Below are positions 1-7,456 of a stretch of DNA of 37,962 nucleotides, one piece after another. This DNA is from Embleya sp040605455 (lineage in GTDB: Bacteria; Actinomycetota; Actinomycetes; Streptomycetales; Streptomycetaceae). The translations under genes were made by a program, and so were the position numbers. The DNA lies in contig NZ_JBEXCV010000090.1 of the NCBI RefSeq assembly GCF_040605455.1, forward strand, positions 1-37,962, read 5' to 3'. Each line of letters opens with the position of its first letter. Position 1 is the first letter of the stretch. Below the pieces are notes generated by a model. It was not told the origin of the DNA and did no database searches. It worked only from the letters and a program-made list of their open reading frames with translations.

Positions 1-421
1 GGGCCGCGGGCCGGACGGTACCGGCCGGCCCCGGCGCAAGGTGGGACCGGTGCGCTGCCGGGTCTGCGCGCGGGCGCTCCAGGACGCCGCCGAGCGCAAG
101 ATCGGCCGCTGCCTGGACTGCCCCTCGGATGTCGACGAGTTCCTGTTCGAGCAGTTGCGCGAGTGGCGGCTGGGTCGGGCGCGGGAGCAGAGCCAGCCCG
201 CGTTCGTCATCTTCACCGACGCGACGCTGACCGCGATCGCGGAGACCCGCCCGCTCAACGAGCGCCAACTGGCCGCGATCCCCGGGGTGAGCCGAACCAA
301 GCTGGAGCGGTTCGGTGACGACGTGCTCGCGCTGTGTGCCGGTCACGACCTCGCATTCGAGCCCGCACCGGACGAGGTCGGGCACATCCCGGAGGACGAG
401 GATGCTCCTGACGGGGTGTGA
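1..421 (+). CDS. uvrD2: UvrD2-type DNA helicase, C-terminal part
   Basis: The reading frame is open from the window edge (codons begin at base 2) to a TGA at 419-421, so only about 139 C-terminal residues are present and the helicase motor is outside. What remains begins with a tetracysteine element (CRVC, then CLDC about 22 residues later) followed by an HRDC domain (core ...ERQLAAIPGVSRTKLERFG...). This tetracysteine-plus-HRDC tail is the hallmark of actinobacterial UvrD2, an ATP-dependent 3'-5' DNA helicase linked to DNA repair. The tail ends in acidic residues. Location immediately upstream of whiB7 is the usual actinobacterial arrangement and supports the call. Confidence 0.9.
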   Translation, partial: GRGPDGTGRPRRKVGPVRCRVCARALQDAAERKIGRCLDCPSDVDEFLFEQLREWRLGRAREQSQPAFVIFTDATLTAIAETRPLNERQLAAIPGVSRTKLERFGDDVLALCAGHDLAFEPAPDEVGHIPEDEDAPDGV

Positions 422-458
422 GTTGCGAGGGGTTTCCCTCAAGTGACGAGGGCCATGC

Positions 459-498
459 AATAAATCGTTTGCGTCTCGCTCCAAACCGCATCTACGCT
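459..498 (+). promoter_or_regulatory. Candidate whiB7 promoter with upstream A/T box
   Basis: An A/T-rich box (AATAAATCG, 459-467) lies directly before TTGCGT (469-474); 18 bases later comes TACGCT (493-498), a TAnnnT -10 element. An A/T-rich stretch abutting the -35 is the known target layout for WhiB7, whose C-terminal AT-hook binds the minor groove there, so autoregulation is the natural inference. Transcription would begin near base 505, giving a leader of about 715 bases before whiB7. Confidence 0.6.
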
Positions 499-500
499 CA

Positions 501-531
501 CGAGCACGGTCGGAACGTTCGACCGTGCTCG
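501..531 (+). other. Perfect 12-bp hairpin at the 5' end of the whiB7 leader
   Basis: CGAGCACGGTCG (501-512) and CGACCGTGCTCG (520-531) are perfect inverted repeats around a 7-base loop. It sits at the predicted transcript start of the whiB7 leader. No T-tract follows, so a simple terminator is unlikely. It could instead be an mRNA-stabilising stem, an operator, or the 3' end signal of uvrD2. Confidence 0.6.
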
Positions 532-596
532 CCCTTGAAACTTGGTAGCGCCCCTGTGGTGTTGCCCCGAAACCCTCTCGAAAGGAGGTGAACGTC

Positions 597-1019
597 GTGA
601 TTACCAGGAACTTGAAAGCCCAGCGTCAGGCGTTCGCCGCCGCTTCGGTCGTGGTGTCGGTGGGCTCCGCCAAGCTGTCGCATGCCGATCTCTCCCTGCC
701 CAAGTCCGGCCTGGCCGGGCTCCCCGTGGTGCTGTCCTATGCCGGGACCGATGCCCTGATCACCGCCTCCGCGCGACTGCGCGGCAACGGCAGTGATGTG
801 TCCGCAGCAGCGGGTGCCTCAGGTCTCGTCGGTCTGGCGGTCGGCGCCGAGGGTCCGTGGCAAGGCGAGCAGGCAGCTATGACGCGTCGCAGCGAGCGAC
901 CGTCGAGCGCGGCGGCCTGCGAGCAGGCGCAGAAGCAGGAATCGCAGCAGGCCAATGGCATGACCATGGCCGGTTTTGCCGGTAACAACGGGTATCCGTC
1001 CTGGAGGAACAGGACCTGA
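597..1019 (+). CDS. Leader ORF upstream of whiB7 (uORF candidate)
   Basis: A 140-residue ORF starts at GTG 597, eight bases after a strong ribosome site (AAAGGAGG, 581-588). An in-frame GTG at 588 overlaps that site and is less likely. It ends at TGA 1017-1019 inside the first hairpin of the whiB7 attenuator region. The first 85 or so codons have the strong G/C third-position bias of real genes; the 3' third (Gln- and Ala-rich, four Met) is less biased and may be constrained as RNA. I recognise no domain. Its place between the promoter and a terminator ahead of whiB7 suggests a translated uORF whose translation state decides read-through, as known for whiB7 leaders in mycobacteria and Streptomyces. 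It could also be an ordinary small gene. Confidence 0.5.
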   Translation: MITRNLKAQRQAFAAASVVVSVGSAKLSHADLSLPKSGLAGLPVVLSYAGTDALITASARLRGNGSDVSAAAGASGLVGLAVGAEGPWQGEQAAMTRRSERPSSAAACEQAQKQESQQANGMTMAGFAGNNGYPSWRNRT

Positions 1020-1033
1020 CGAGACGTCAGGTC
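1013..1033 (+). promoter_or_regulatory. Leader hairpin over the uORF stop codon
   Basis: GACCTGACG (1013-1021) and CGTCAGGTC (1025-1033) form a perfect 9-bp stem with an AGA loop. The leader ORF stop codon lies within the 5' arm, so a ribosome terminating or stalled there would melt this stem. It is 11 bases upstream of the terminator at 1045, which suits a switching element. Confidence 0.6.
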
Positions 1034-1044
1034 GGCACCCTCCA

Positions 1045-1089
1045 GGGCCGCGGAATCCCGAACACCGGGATCCGCGGCCCTTGTCTTTT
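1045..1089 (+). terminator. Intrinsic terminator (attenuator) before whiB7
   Basis: GGGCCGCGGAATCCCG (1045-1060) pairs with CGGGATCCGCGGCCC (1066-1080) with one bulged A, followed by TTGTCTTTT (1081-1089). This is a textbook Rho-independent terminator placed 130 bases before the whiB7 start and after the leader ORF, as expected for transcription attenuation of whiB7. Confidence 0.8.
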
Positions 1090-1220
1090 GTCGGCTGTCA
1101 GCAGCACCGAGTAGCGACCACCGGGGACACGAGTCCCACGAATCACAGGAGCACCACGTGCCCCACGTCAAACCCCCCGCACCCGGCAGCACAGCCACAG
1201 CGACATCGGAGGTAGACCTG

Positions 1221-1496
1221 ATGACCCTCACCGCTTTCGAGGACGTCGAGCAGCTCGAGTCGACGATCCCCTGCCGTTCCTACGACCCGGAGGTCTTCTT
1301 CGCCGAGTCCCCCGAGGACGTCGAGTACGCGAAGGCCCTCTGCCGTGAGTGCCCCGTGCGCGAGATGTGCCTCCAGGGTGCGCTCGAGCGCCGCGAGCCC
1401 TGGGGCGTCTGGGGTGGCGAGCTCTTCGTGCAGGGCGTCGTCGTTGCCCGCAAGCGTCCCCGTGGCCGTCCGCGCAAGACGGAGGTCGCCGCGTGA
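1221..1496 (+). CDS. whiB7: WhiB7/WblC iron-sulfur transcriptional activator
   Basis: This 91-residue protein is WhiB7 (WblC in Streptomyces), the activator of intrinsic antibiotic-resistance genes. It binds a [4Fe-4S] cluster and partners with region 4 of the housekeeping sigma factor. Visible features are the four cluster cysteines (one in IPCRSYDPE, three in the CRECPVREMC stretch), the turn WGVWGG, and a C-terminal AT-hook RGRPRK that recognises A/T-rich DNA next to the -35. The ATG at 1221 is chosen because GGAGGT (1208-1213) precedes it by 7 bases. The AT-hook separates it from other Wbl proteins. The long leader with a terminator implies antibiotic-induced attenuation control plus autoactivation. 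Confidence 0.95.
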   Translation: MTLTAFEDVEQLESTIPCRSYDPEVFFAESPEDVEYAKALCRECPVREMCLQGALERREPWGVWGGELFVQGVVVARKRPRGRPRKTEVAA

Positions 1497-1555
1497 CCCC
1501 GCCCGCAGGACCCCGACGCACGAGCACCCGACGCACCACGTACGCGCAGGAACCC

Positions 1556-1777
1556 ATGAAGCACATCCACGACACGAACGCCGTTTTGCCCAATGACAGG
1601 AGCAGGGAGTTGCATCTCATCAATGAAGCCCTCGCGAGGGCTCAGATGGATCAACAGCTCCGTGAAGCGGAGCTCCAACGCAGGGCGTACCACGTCCGGA
1701 TGGCGCGCAGGATGCGTCGTCGGGCGGAGGTCGCCTCCATGCGGGCGCGCCGGGCCCTCGCCATCGCGGTGATGTAG
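1556..1777 (+). CDS. Small basic hypothetical protein downstream of whiB7
   Basis: A 73-residue protein from ATG 1556, 59 bases after whiB7 and probably cotranscribed with it. It is predicted helical and very rich in Arg (for example RMARRMRRR), with Glu/Gln-rich helices ahead of it, so nucleic-acid or ribosome contact is possible but unproven. A longer frame starting near 1349 overlaps whiB7 and is not favoured; the preceding CAGGAA serves as a weak ribosome site. A strong terminator follows directly. I recognise no family. Confidence 0.7.
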   Translation: MKHIHDTNAVLPNDRSRELHLINEALARAQMDQQLREAELQRRAYHVRMARRMRRRAEVASMRARRALAIAVM

Positions 1778-1800
1778 CAAGGCCGGTGCGCAGCACGCCG

Positions 1801-1836
1801 AAGGGCGGGCATTCCCCGAGGGGAGTGCCCGCCCTT
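1801..1836. terminator. Bidirectional terminator between whiB7 unit and kinase gene
   Basis: A 16-bp stem (1801-1816 with 1821-1836, one G-T pair) with a four-base loop lies between two convergent genes, so it can serve both strands. Confidence 0.8.
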
Positions 1837-1853
1837 CGGCGGTTCGCGGGCGG

Positions 1854-3272
1854 CTAACGCCCGCCGGCGTCGCCGGAGTTCCCGATCTCGTCGATCTCCT
1901 CGACCTCTTCGGCGTCCTCGATGGAGAAGTCGAACTCCTCTGCCTCGAAGTCCTCGTCGGCGAAGCCGGGCAACCACGCGGCCAGTTCCTCGCGGAACGG
2001 CGCGGTCGCGCCGAGCTGACACAGCACGCCGATCGTGCTCAGTGTGACCCGGTGGATCAGCAGGTAACTCGGCGGCAGATTCAGCTGACGGGCCAGCGCG
2101 GACGCGGGATTGCGCGGGTCGCCGACCCGCGCGCCCTGCTCGCGCATCCAGGCCCGGGTGAAGGTGAACTCCTCGGCCTCGGCCGGATCCAGGAACGGCA
2201 GCAGGTAGTCCAGGACTTCGGCCGCGTCCAGCCGGATCGACGGCTTGACGAAGCCCTCGGTGCGCAACACCTGCATCACGCTCTCCGCATCGCCGTCGAG
2301 CGCGAGTCGAAAAGCCCGGCCGATCGGCTCGGGCAGCCCCTCGGGCAGCCGGTTGACCGTGCCGAAGTCCAGGACGCCCAACCGCCCGTCGGCGAGCAGA
2401 CGGAAGTTGCCCGGGTGCGAGTCGGCGTGCAGCATGCCGGTGCGCGCGGGGCCGGAGAACAGGAAGCGGCTGAGCATGTGCCCGGCCCGGTCGCGCTCCT
2501 CCTGGCTGCCCTTGTCGATCACCTGGGACAGCGGCTTGCCGTCCATCCACTCGGTGATCAGCACCCGCTCGCTCTGGTGCACGACGTGCGGCACGAAGAT
2601 GTCCGGGTCGCCGTCGAATTCCACGGCGTGCGCGGTCTGCGCCTCCGCCTCGAGCTGGTAGTCCAGCTCCTCGGCGACCCGGGCCTTGAGCTCGGCGATC
2701 AGCGGCTTGACGTCGATGCCCGGGATCAGCGCGCCGGCGAAGCGTGCGACGTGCCCGAGCTGATTGAGGTCGGAGATCAGCGCGTCGCCGGCCCCGGGAT
2801 ACTGGATCTTGACCGCGACGGTGCGCCCGTCGTGCCAGACCGCCCGGTGCACCTGGCCGATCGAGGCGGCCGCGGCGGGGGTCTCGGAGAACTCCTCGAA
2901 CAGTGAGCGCCAGTCGCCGCCGAGATTGTCGGCGAGCGCCTTGTGCACGGTACGCGCCGGCATCGGCGGCGCCGCGTCCTGGAGTTTGGTCAGCGCCGAG
3001 CGGTAGGGCCCGGCCACCTCCTCGGGCAGCGCGGCCTCGAACACCGACAGGGCCTGCCCGAGCTTCATCGCGCCGCCCTTCAACTCGCCGAGCACCTTGA
3101 AGAGTTGTTGCGCGGTGCGCTGCTGGAGTTCGGCGGCGACGATCTCGGCCGGTCTGCCGCCGATGCGCTTGCCCAGGCCCAGTGTCGCCCGACCGGCCAC
3201 CCCCAACGGGAGGGACGCGAGCTTGGCGGTGCGGGTCACGGCCCTACGCGGAAGATCGCTCACGCGACCCAT
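1854..3272 (-). CDS. AarF/UbiB (ABC1) family atypical kinase
   Basis: A 472-residue ABC1-family protein-kinase-like enzyme. The family signature KxGQ is at 70-73 (KLGQ), an alanine-rich loop AAAASIGQ replaces the glycine loop near 133-140, the nucleotide lysine is K155 in VAVKIQYP, ExD is at 202-204, the catalytic loop is HADSHPGN (282-289), and DFG is at 302-304. UbiB/COQ8 members bind ATP and support lipid or quinone metabolism; the actinobacterial substrate is unknown. The C-terminus is acidic. The start overlaps the end of the upstream ThiF-like gene by 13 bases, so the two are translationally coupled. Confidence 0.9.
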   Translation of the reverse strand: MGRVSDLPRRAVTRTAKLASLPLGVAGRATLGLGKRIGGRPAEIVAAELQQRTAQQLFKVLGELKGGAMKLGQALSVFEAALPEEVAGPYRSALTKLQDAAPPMPARTVHKALADNLGGDWRSLFEEFSETPAAAASIGQVHRAVWHDGRTVAVKIQYPGAGDALISDLNQLGHVARFAGALIPGIDVKPLIAELKARVAEELDYQLEAEAQTAHAVEFDGDPDIFVPHVVHQSERVLITEWMDGKPLSQVIDKGSQEERDRAGHMLSRFLFSGPARTGMLHADSHPGNFRLLADGRLGVLDFGTVNRLPEGLPEPIGRAFRLALDGDAESVMQVLRTEGFVKPSIRLDAAEVLDYLLPFLDPAEAEEFTFTRAWMREQGARVGDPRNPASALARQLNLPPSYLLIHRVTLSTIGVLCQLGATAPFREELAAWLPGFADEDFEAEEFDFSIEDAEEVEEIDEIGNSGDAGGR

Positions 3273-4366
3273 TGTGTCCGACTCGGCGCCCCGGCATGTG
3301 TGACGGACCCCACCTCTTGCGCCGGGTGGGTGGCCCGGCAGTCACAGCGGGCATGCGGCGACCAGCTCCGGCGTCGAGTCAGGCCGTCCGGAAGCTCGAT
3401 CTCCACGGTGCCGTCCACGGTCGTGGGCAGCGCGCCGTCGAGGAAGGTGAGCACCTGTAGGGCCGCCCGGGCGGCGACCTCGGTGGCGAGCACCACGTCG
3501 CACGGAGCCTCGCCGGGCGCGGGCGCCGCCGCGAGCTGGGCGAGCAGGCGCGGCCAGCCGGGATCGCGGTCGGCGCGGGCCAGATCCAGGCAGCGCCCGC
3601 ACGCCGACCGCCCCACCAGCACGAACGGCCCGATCACCCCGGTCGTCTCACGGATGTCCGCGTACAGATGCGGCACCCGCTGCCGGACCAACCGGGCGCC
3701 CGGTGCCGGATCCGGGCGGCCCTCCGGCACGAGTACCGCGACGTCGGGGGTGCCGCGTCCGGCGGGCAGCGCACATCGCACCCCCGGAGCCAGTCGGCGC
3801 AGCGCGGCTCGCACCGTGGTCTCCCGGCGCGGGCGCTCCTCGTCCCAGCCGAACGCCACCGGTCCGGCATCGCCCGGGCGCACCGGCCGACGGTCCGCGG
3901 GCACCACGTGGCCCACCCCGGCGGCGGCCAGCAGCCCGGCCACCGCCGCGCCCACCCGGCCGGCGCCGTGCACCGTCACCACCGCCCGGGCACGTCGGTC
4001 CAGAGCGGCCAGACCCGCGTCGCCGCTGCCGTGCACGAGGGCGAGCGAGGTCAGGTCGGGACCCAGCCGGGCCCGCTCGCGGGGCAGCGCGGGCACCGGG
4101 GTGGGCCGCCCGGAGGCGTCCTCCAGGACCCCCTCGCGGGCCAGCAGGTCGAGCACCGCCTCGGCGTGCGCCCGGCCCAGCCCCACCCGTTCGGCCAGCT
4201 CCCAGGTCCGATTCAGGTCGCGGGTGCCGTCCAATTGCTCGACGAAGCGCGTCGTGGTCGGATCCAGCCCGCCGAGCAACACCGCCCGATGCGGATCCAG
4301 GCCCAATTGCAGGGTCTGCCGATCGCGCCACAACCGACGCAGGGCGGGCTTGAGGAGCGGTCGCAC
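3260..4366 (-). CDS. ThiF-like (E1-fold) protein with zinc-type cysteines
   Basis: A 368-residue protein. Residues 128-150 contain a Rossmann dinucleotide-type loop (VHGAGRVGAAVAG) typical of ThiF/E1 enzymes. A CGRC pair at 256-259 and CDC at 341-343 resemble the four structural zinc cysteines of ThiF-like domains. The N-terminal 100 residues look like a winged-helix, leader-peptide-recognition-like domain, as in the TOMM leader-binding family, but no precursor peptide or cyclodehydratase gene is nearby. The start is GTG 4366, with GGAGG six bases upstream. It is the first gene of a two-gene unit with the AarF-type kinase. Function is unknown; adenylation of a small protein or peptide is only a family-based possibility. 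Confidence 0.7.
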   Translation of the reverse strand: MRPLLKPALRRLWRDRQTLQLGLDPHRAVLLGGLDPTTTRFVEQLDGTRDLNRTWELAERVGLGRAHAEAVLDLLAREGVLEDASGRPTPVPALPRERARLGPDLTSLALVHGSGDAGLAALDRRARAVVTVHGAGRVGAAVAGLLAAAGVGHVVPADRRPVRPGDAGPVAFGWDEERPRRETTVRAALRRLAPGVRCALPAGRGTPDVAVLVPEGRPDPAPGARLVRQRVPHLYADIRETTGVIGPFVLVGRSACGRCLDLARADRDPGWPRLLAQLAAAPAPGEAPCDVVLATEVAARAALQVLTFLDGALPTTVDGTVEIELPDGLTRRRSWSPHARCDCRATHPAQEVGSVTHAGAPSRTQWVA

Positions 4367-4489
4367 GGGCGGCCTCCGAGGAGCGGTACATCGGGAACGG
4401 GAATGAACGGTGACCGAGATCCGCGGGACGACTCGGCCGGCCCCAGCGTGCCCGGCTGTGGATCGTCGGGTATTTCGTCGTCCACAGGC

Positions 4490-4565
4490 GGCGTATGAAT
4501 ATGCTATTTGGAAATATTAGGCCGAGAAGAATGGAATGGGAGCTATCACACGAATAGTGCTTATG
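4490..4565. promoter_or_regulatory. A/T-rich divergent promoter region
   Basis: About 75 bases are strikingly A/T-rich against their surroundings (GAATATGCTATTTGG, AAATATTAGG). The stretch lies between the minus-strand ThiF-like gene and the plus-strand peptidase gene. It probably holds the promoter for the minus-strand unit; no single -35/-10 pair stands out. Confidence 0.4.
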
Positions 4566-4646
4566 CCCGCGCTGCGGCGCGCGACCGGGCGACGTCGAAT
4601 ATCCCCGGCCGGCCCGAAGCGGGGGCGCCCTGTCGGTGCGGTCGGT

Positions 4647-4652
4647 TAACGT
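4647..4652 (+). promoter_or_regulatory. -10 element for a leaderless peptidase mRNA
   Basis: TAACGT lies 7 bases before the in-frame GTG at 4660, the spacing at which transcription would begin on the start codon itself. Confidence 0.45.
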
Positions 4653-4659
4653 CCTGGTT

Positions 4660-5397
4660 GTGGTCGCGGATCCCGGGGCCGGACACGACATGCTGTCCGG
4701 AGCCTCCTATCAGGGTGCCGTCGAGGTGCGTCGCAGCGCCCGACGGAAACGAACCGTGTCGGCCTACCGGGACGGGGACCGGACCGTGGTCCTGCTCCCC
4801 GGCCGGATGACGCGGACGGAGGAGAAACGCTGGGTCGGCGTGATGCTTGAGCGTCTGGCCGCCCAGGAGCGCCGCCGACGGCCCAGCGACGAGGACCTCG
4901 CCGCCCGGGCCCGGGAGCTCTCCGCCCGCTATCTGGACGGACGCGCGGAGCCGGCGAGCGTGCGTTGGGTGGGCAACCAGAACACCCGTTGGGGTTCGTG
5001 TACGCCGATCGACGGCACTATTCGACTCTCCACTCGGCTGCGCGGCATGCCGACCTATGTCGTCGACTATGTATTGCTGCACGAACTCGCGCATTTGCTG
5101 GTGCCCGGTCACGGGCCGCGCTTTTGGACCCTGCTCGCCGCATATCCACGCACCGAACGCGCACGGGGATATCTGGAGGGTGTCGCGGCCACGAGCGGCC
5201 TGGCGATGAGTGACGACACGGACGATGTGGAATCCGCGGCCGACACCCGGGAGGCGGCGCGGCCCGACCCGCAGCCGACCACCCGCGGACGAGGCGCCGC
5301 GCCGGGCGCGCGTACTTCCCGCAAGGGCACCGCGGCTGCGGACGGTACGCGCGTCGGGACTACGCGCGATCGCACCGGCGGCAAGCCCCGCAGCTGA
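4660..5397 (+). CDS. YgjP-like (M48/DUF45) zinc metallopeptidase
   Basis: A 245-residue protein with the DUF45/YgjP signature: NQNTRWGSC near 107-114 and the zinc helix LLHELAHLLVPGH at 139-151, giving ligands H141, H145 and probably H151 with catalytic E142. There is no signal peptide, so it should be cytosolic. The last 70 residues are a low-complexity, Arg/Thr/Ala-rich tail. The GTG at 4660 is chosen because of a TAnnnT box exactly 7 bases upstream; GTG 4636 or ATG 4690 are alternatives. It is divergent from the ThiF/AarF pair. Physiological substrate unknown. Confidence 0.85.
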   Translation: MVADPGAGHDMLSGASYQGAVEVRRSARRKRTVSAYRDGDRTVVLLPGRMTRTEEKRWVGVMLERLAAQERRRRPSDEDLAARARELSARYLDGRAEPASVRWVGNQNTRWGSCTPIDGTIRLSTRLRGMPTYVVDYVLLHELAHLLVPGHGPRFWTLLAAYPRTERARGYLEGVAATSGLAMSDDTDDVESAADTREAARPDPQPTTRGRGAAPGARTSRKGTAAADGTRVGTTRDRTGGKPRS

Positions 5398-5488
5398 CCC
5401 GGATCCGGCCTTCGGGAGTCGTCGCGGCGCCGGATTCGGGCGTATAGCGTGAGGCGCGTACGCAGCCGGGAACCGGTCGAGGGGAATC

Positions 5489-5522
5489 GCTCGTCGGCGC
5501 TACGAGAGCGCCGACGAGCTTT
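5489..5522 (+). terminator. Terminator after the metallopeptidase gene
   Basis: GCTCGTCGGCGCT (5489-5501) and AGCGCCGACGAGC (5507-5519) form a perfect 13-bp stem with a five-base loop, followed by TTTG. It lies about 92 bases after the peptidase stop. Confidence 0.75.
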
Positions 5523-5637
5523 GTGCCGTACCCGGACCGGGGCGGATCCGATGTTGTAGCGTGCCGAGCGCGGCGGGGACCCAGGTGGTGGGCGCCCGCA
5601 CCGCCGGTGGCGGAGAAGCGGGGAAGGGAGCCACACA

Positions 5638-7449
5638 GTGGTCGAGTTCAGGAAGGGACAGAAGTCGAAGCTGTCCGACCTGACCGCGGGGACCGATCTG
5701 TATGTCGGGGTGCAACTGGACAGCCCCGGGCTGACGTTCGACATCGCGTGCTTCGGGTTGGACGCGGGCGAACGGTTGTCCGACGATCGGTACTTCATCT
5801 TCTTCAACCAGCCCAAGTCGCCCGAGGAGTCGATCCAGCTCCTGGGCGCGCAGGCCGGTGACACCGAGTCCTTCCGGGTGACGCTCGACCGGGTCCCGCC
5901 GAACGTCAACAAGCTCGCGTTCACCGCGACCGTGGACGGCGACGGCGTGATGTCCCAGGTCGCCTCCGGCTACCTGCGGATAGTCGCGGGCGGCCAGGAG
6001 GTCGCGCGCTACTCGTTCACCGGGCGCGAGTTCAGTACCGAGCGTGCCGTGATGATCGCGGACATCTACAAGAAGGACGTCTGGCGCTTCTCCGCCGTCG
6101 GACAGGGCTTCGACGGCGGGTTGCGCGCGCTCCTGGAGAACTTCGGCGGCGAGGTCGCCGAGGACGAGCCGGACGAGGCGCCCAAGCCGAACCCGGTGCC
6201 CTCCGGCGCGGCCCCCGGATTCGCCCCGCCGGGCGGCGGCGGGATGCCGCCGCAGCAGCCCGCACCCTCGTTCGGCCCGCCCGGAGGCGGCCCGCCGCCC
6301 GCTCCCACCCCCGACTTCGGCCCGCCGCCCGGCGCGCCCCAGCCGGTCGGCGCGATGCCGGGCCATGGTGGTCCGCCGCCCGGCCCGCCGCAGTACAACC
6401 AGCCCGGCACGCCGCCGCACGGCGCCCCCGGCGGGTATCCGCCGCCGCCCGGCCCGCCGCAGTACAACCAGCCCCCGGGCACGCCGCCGCACGGCGCGCC
6501 GGGAGGCTACCCGCCGCCGCCCGGCCCGCCCGGCCCGGGCGGCTACCCGAACCAGACGCCGCACCAGGGCCACAACCAGGGACACATGGCGCCGCCCGGC
6601 ATGGGTCAGCCCGGCGGTTACCCGCCGCCGCCCGGCCCCGGCGGCTACCCGGGAGCCGGCGGGCCCGGCCAGATGCAGCCCACGCTCCAGATGCCGGTGC
6701 CCGGTGGCCCGCCGCCCGGTATGCAGGGGCCGCCGCCCGGCATGCAGGGCCCACCGCCCGGTATGCAGGGGGTGGGCATCGCCTCGCCCGAGCCCGCCTT
6801 CCAGTACGGCATCGAGCAGTACCGCGAGGTGCCCGCCGGCGGTCGCTGGGCCCAGCAGAACGCCAAGATGGTCCGGGTCGACGTCTCCGGTGGCAAGGTG
6901 ATCGCCCGCCAGGGCGTGATGGTGGCCTACCAGGGCGACGTGAAGTTCAAGTTCCAGGGACAGAGCCTGCGCAGCCGGTACGACAACCGGCAGACCGGCC
7001 AGTCGCTCGAACTGATGCGCTGCGAGGGCAACGGCGAGGTGTTCTTCGCCGAGGACGCGGCCCACCTGCACCTGGTCGAACTCCAGGGCAACAAGCTGTT
7101 CGTCAACGTGGCCAACGTGCTCGCCTTCGACGAGGGCCTGACCATCGAGCCGGCCCGGGTCGAGGGCGTGGGCATCCCCGGCGGTGCGCTGTTCGCGCAG
7201 ACCTTCAGCGGTCAGGGCACGGTGGTGGTCAAGACCCAGGGCATCCCGCTGGTGCTCCCGGTCCAGGGGCCGACCTTCGCGGACAGCAACGCGATCGTGG
7301 CGTGGACCGACATGGACGTCTCCACCACGACCCAGATGCGGCTGCGCCGGACCGCGTTCCCCGGCCACAGCGGCGAGACGGTCAACCTGCAGTTCCGCTG
7401 CCCGCCCGGCGGCAACAACTTCATCGTCGTCCAGCCCTACGAGGTGTGA
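5638..7449 (+). CDS. TerD-AIM24 fusion protein with proline-rich linker
   Basis: A 603-residue, three-part protein. Residues 1-173 form a TerD domain (calcium-binding stress fold seen in tellurite and phage resistance loci; note DLYVGVQL, FDIACFGLD, FNQPKSP). Residues 174-380 are an extreme Pro/Gly linker with repeated PPPGPPQYNQ/PPHGAPGGYP units and three GPPPGMQ units. Residues 381-603 are an AIM24 (TIGR00266) beta-rich domain. The start is GTG 5638 after GGGAAGGGAG. It leads a run of three AIM24 genes spaced by 7 and 22 bases, so a single operon. The linker suggests a scaffold that tethers the two domains or binds Pro-recognising partners. There is no signal peptide. Confidence 0.9.
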   Translation: MVEFRKGQKSKLSDLTAGTDLYVGVQLDSPGLTFDIACFGLDAGERLSDDRYFIFFNQPKSPEESIQLLGAQAGDTESFRVTLDRVPPNVNKLAFTATVDGDGVMSQVASGYLRIVAGGQEVARYSFTGREFSTERAVMIADIYKKDVWRFSAVGQGFDGGLRALLENFGGEVAEDEPDEAPKPNPVPSGAAPGFAPPGGGGMPPQQPAPSFGPPGGGPPPAPTPDFGPPPGAPQPVGAMPGHGGPPPGPPQYNQPGTPPHGAPGGYPPPPGPPQYNQPPGTPPHGAPGGYPPPPGPPGPGGYPNQTPHQGHNQGHMAPPGMGQPGGYPPPPGPGGYPGAGGPGQMQPTLQMPVPGGPPPGMQGPPPGMQGPPPGMQGVGIASPEPAFQYGIEQYREVPAGGRWAQQNAKMVRVDVSGGKVIARQGVMVAYQGDVKFKFQGQSLRSRYDNRQTGQSLELMRCEGNGEVFFAEDAAHLHLVELQGNKLFVNVANVLAFDEGLTIEPARVEGVGIPGGALFAQTFSGQGTVVVKTQGIPLVLPVQGPTFADSNAIVAWTDMDVSTTTQMRLRRTAFPGHSGETVNLQFRCPPGGNNFIVVQPYEV

Positions 7450-7456
7450 GGGGAAC

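Noticed and set aside
1345..1596. Alternative ORFs overlapping whiB7 in other frames
   Set aside because: WhiB7 has all four cysteines and the AT-hook; the overlapping frames are Arg/Ser/Pro low-complexity.
3260..4366. RiPP/TOMM biosynthetic cluster
   Set aside because: A ThiF-like protein alone; no precursor peptide, YcaO, dehydrogenase or transporter gene in the neighbourhood.
4390..4416. SigR promoter at GGGAAT 4390
   Set aside because: The bases 18 positions downstream read GCG, not GTT, and it points into the back of a minus-strand gene start.
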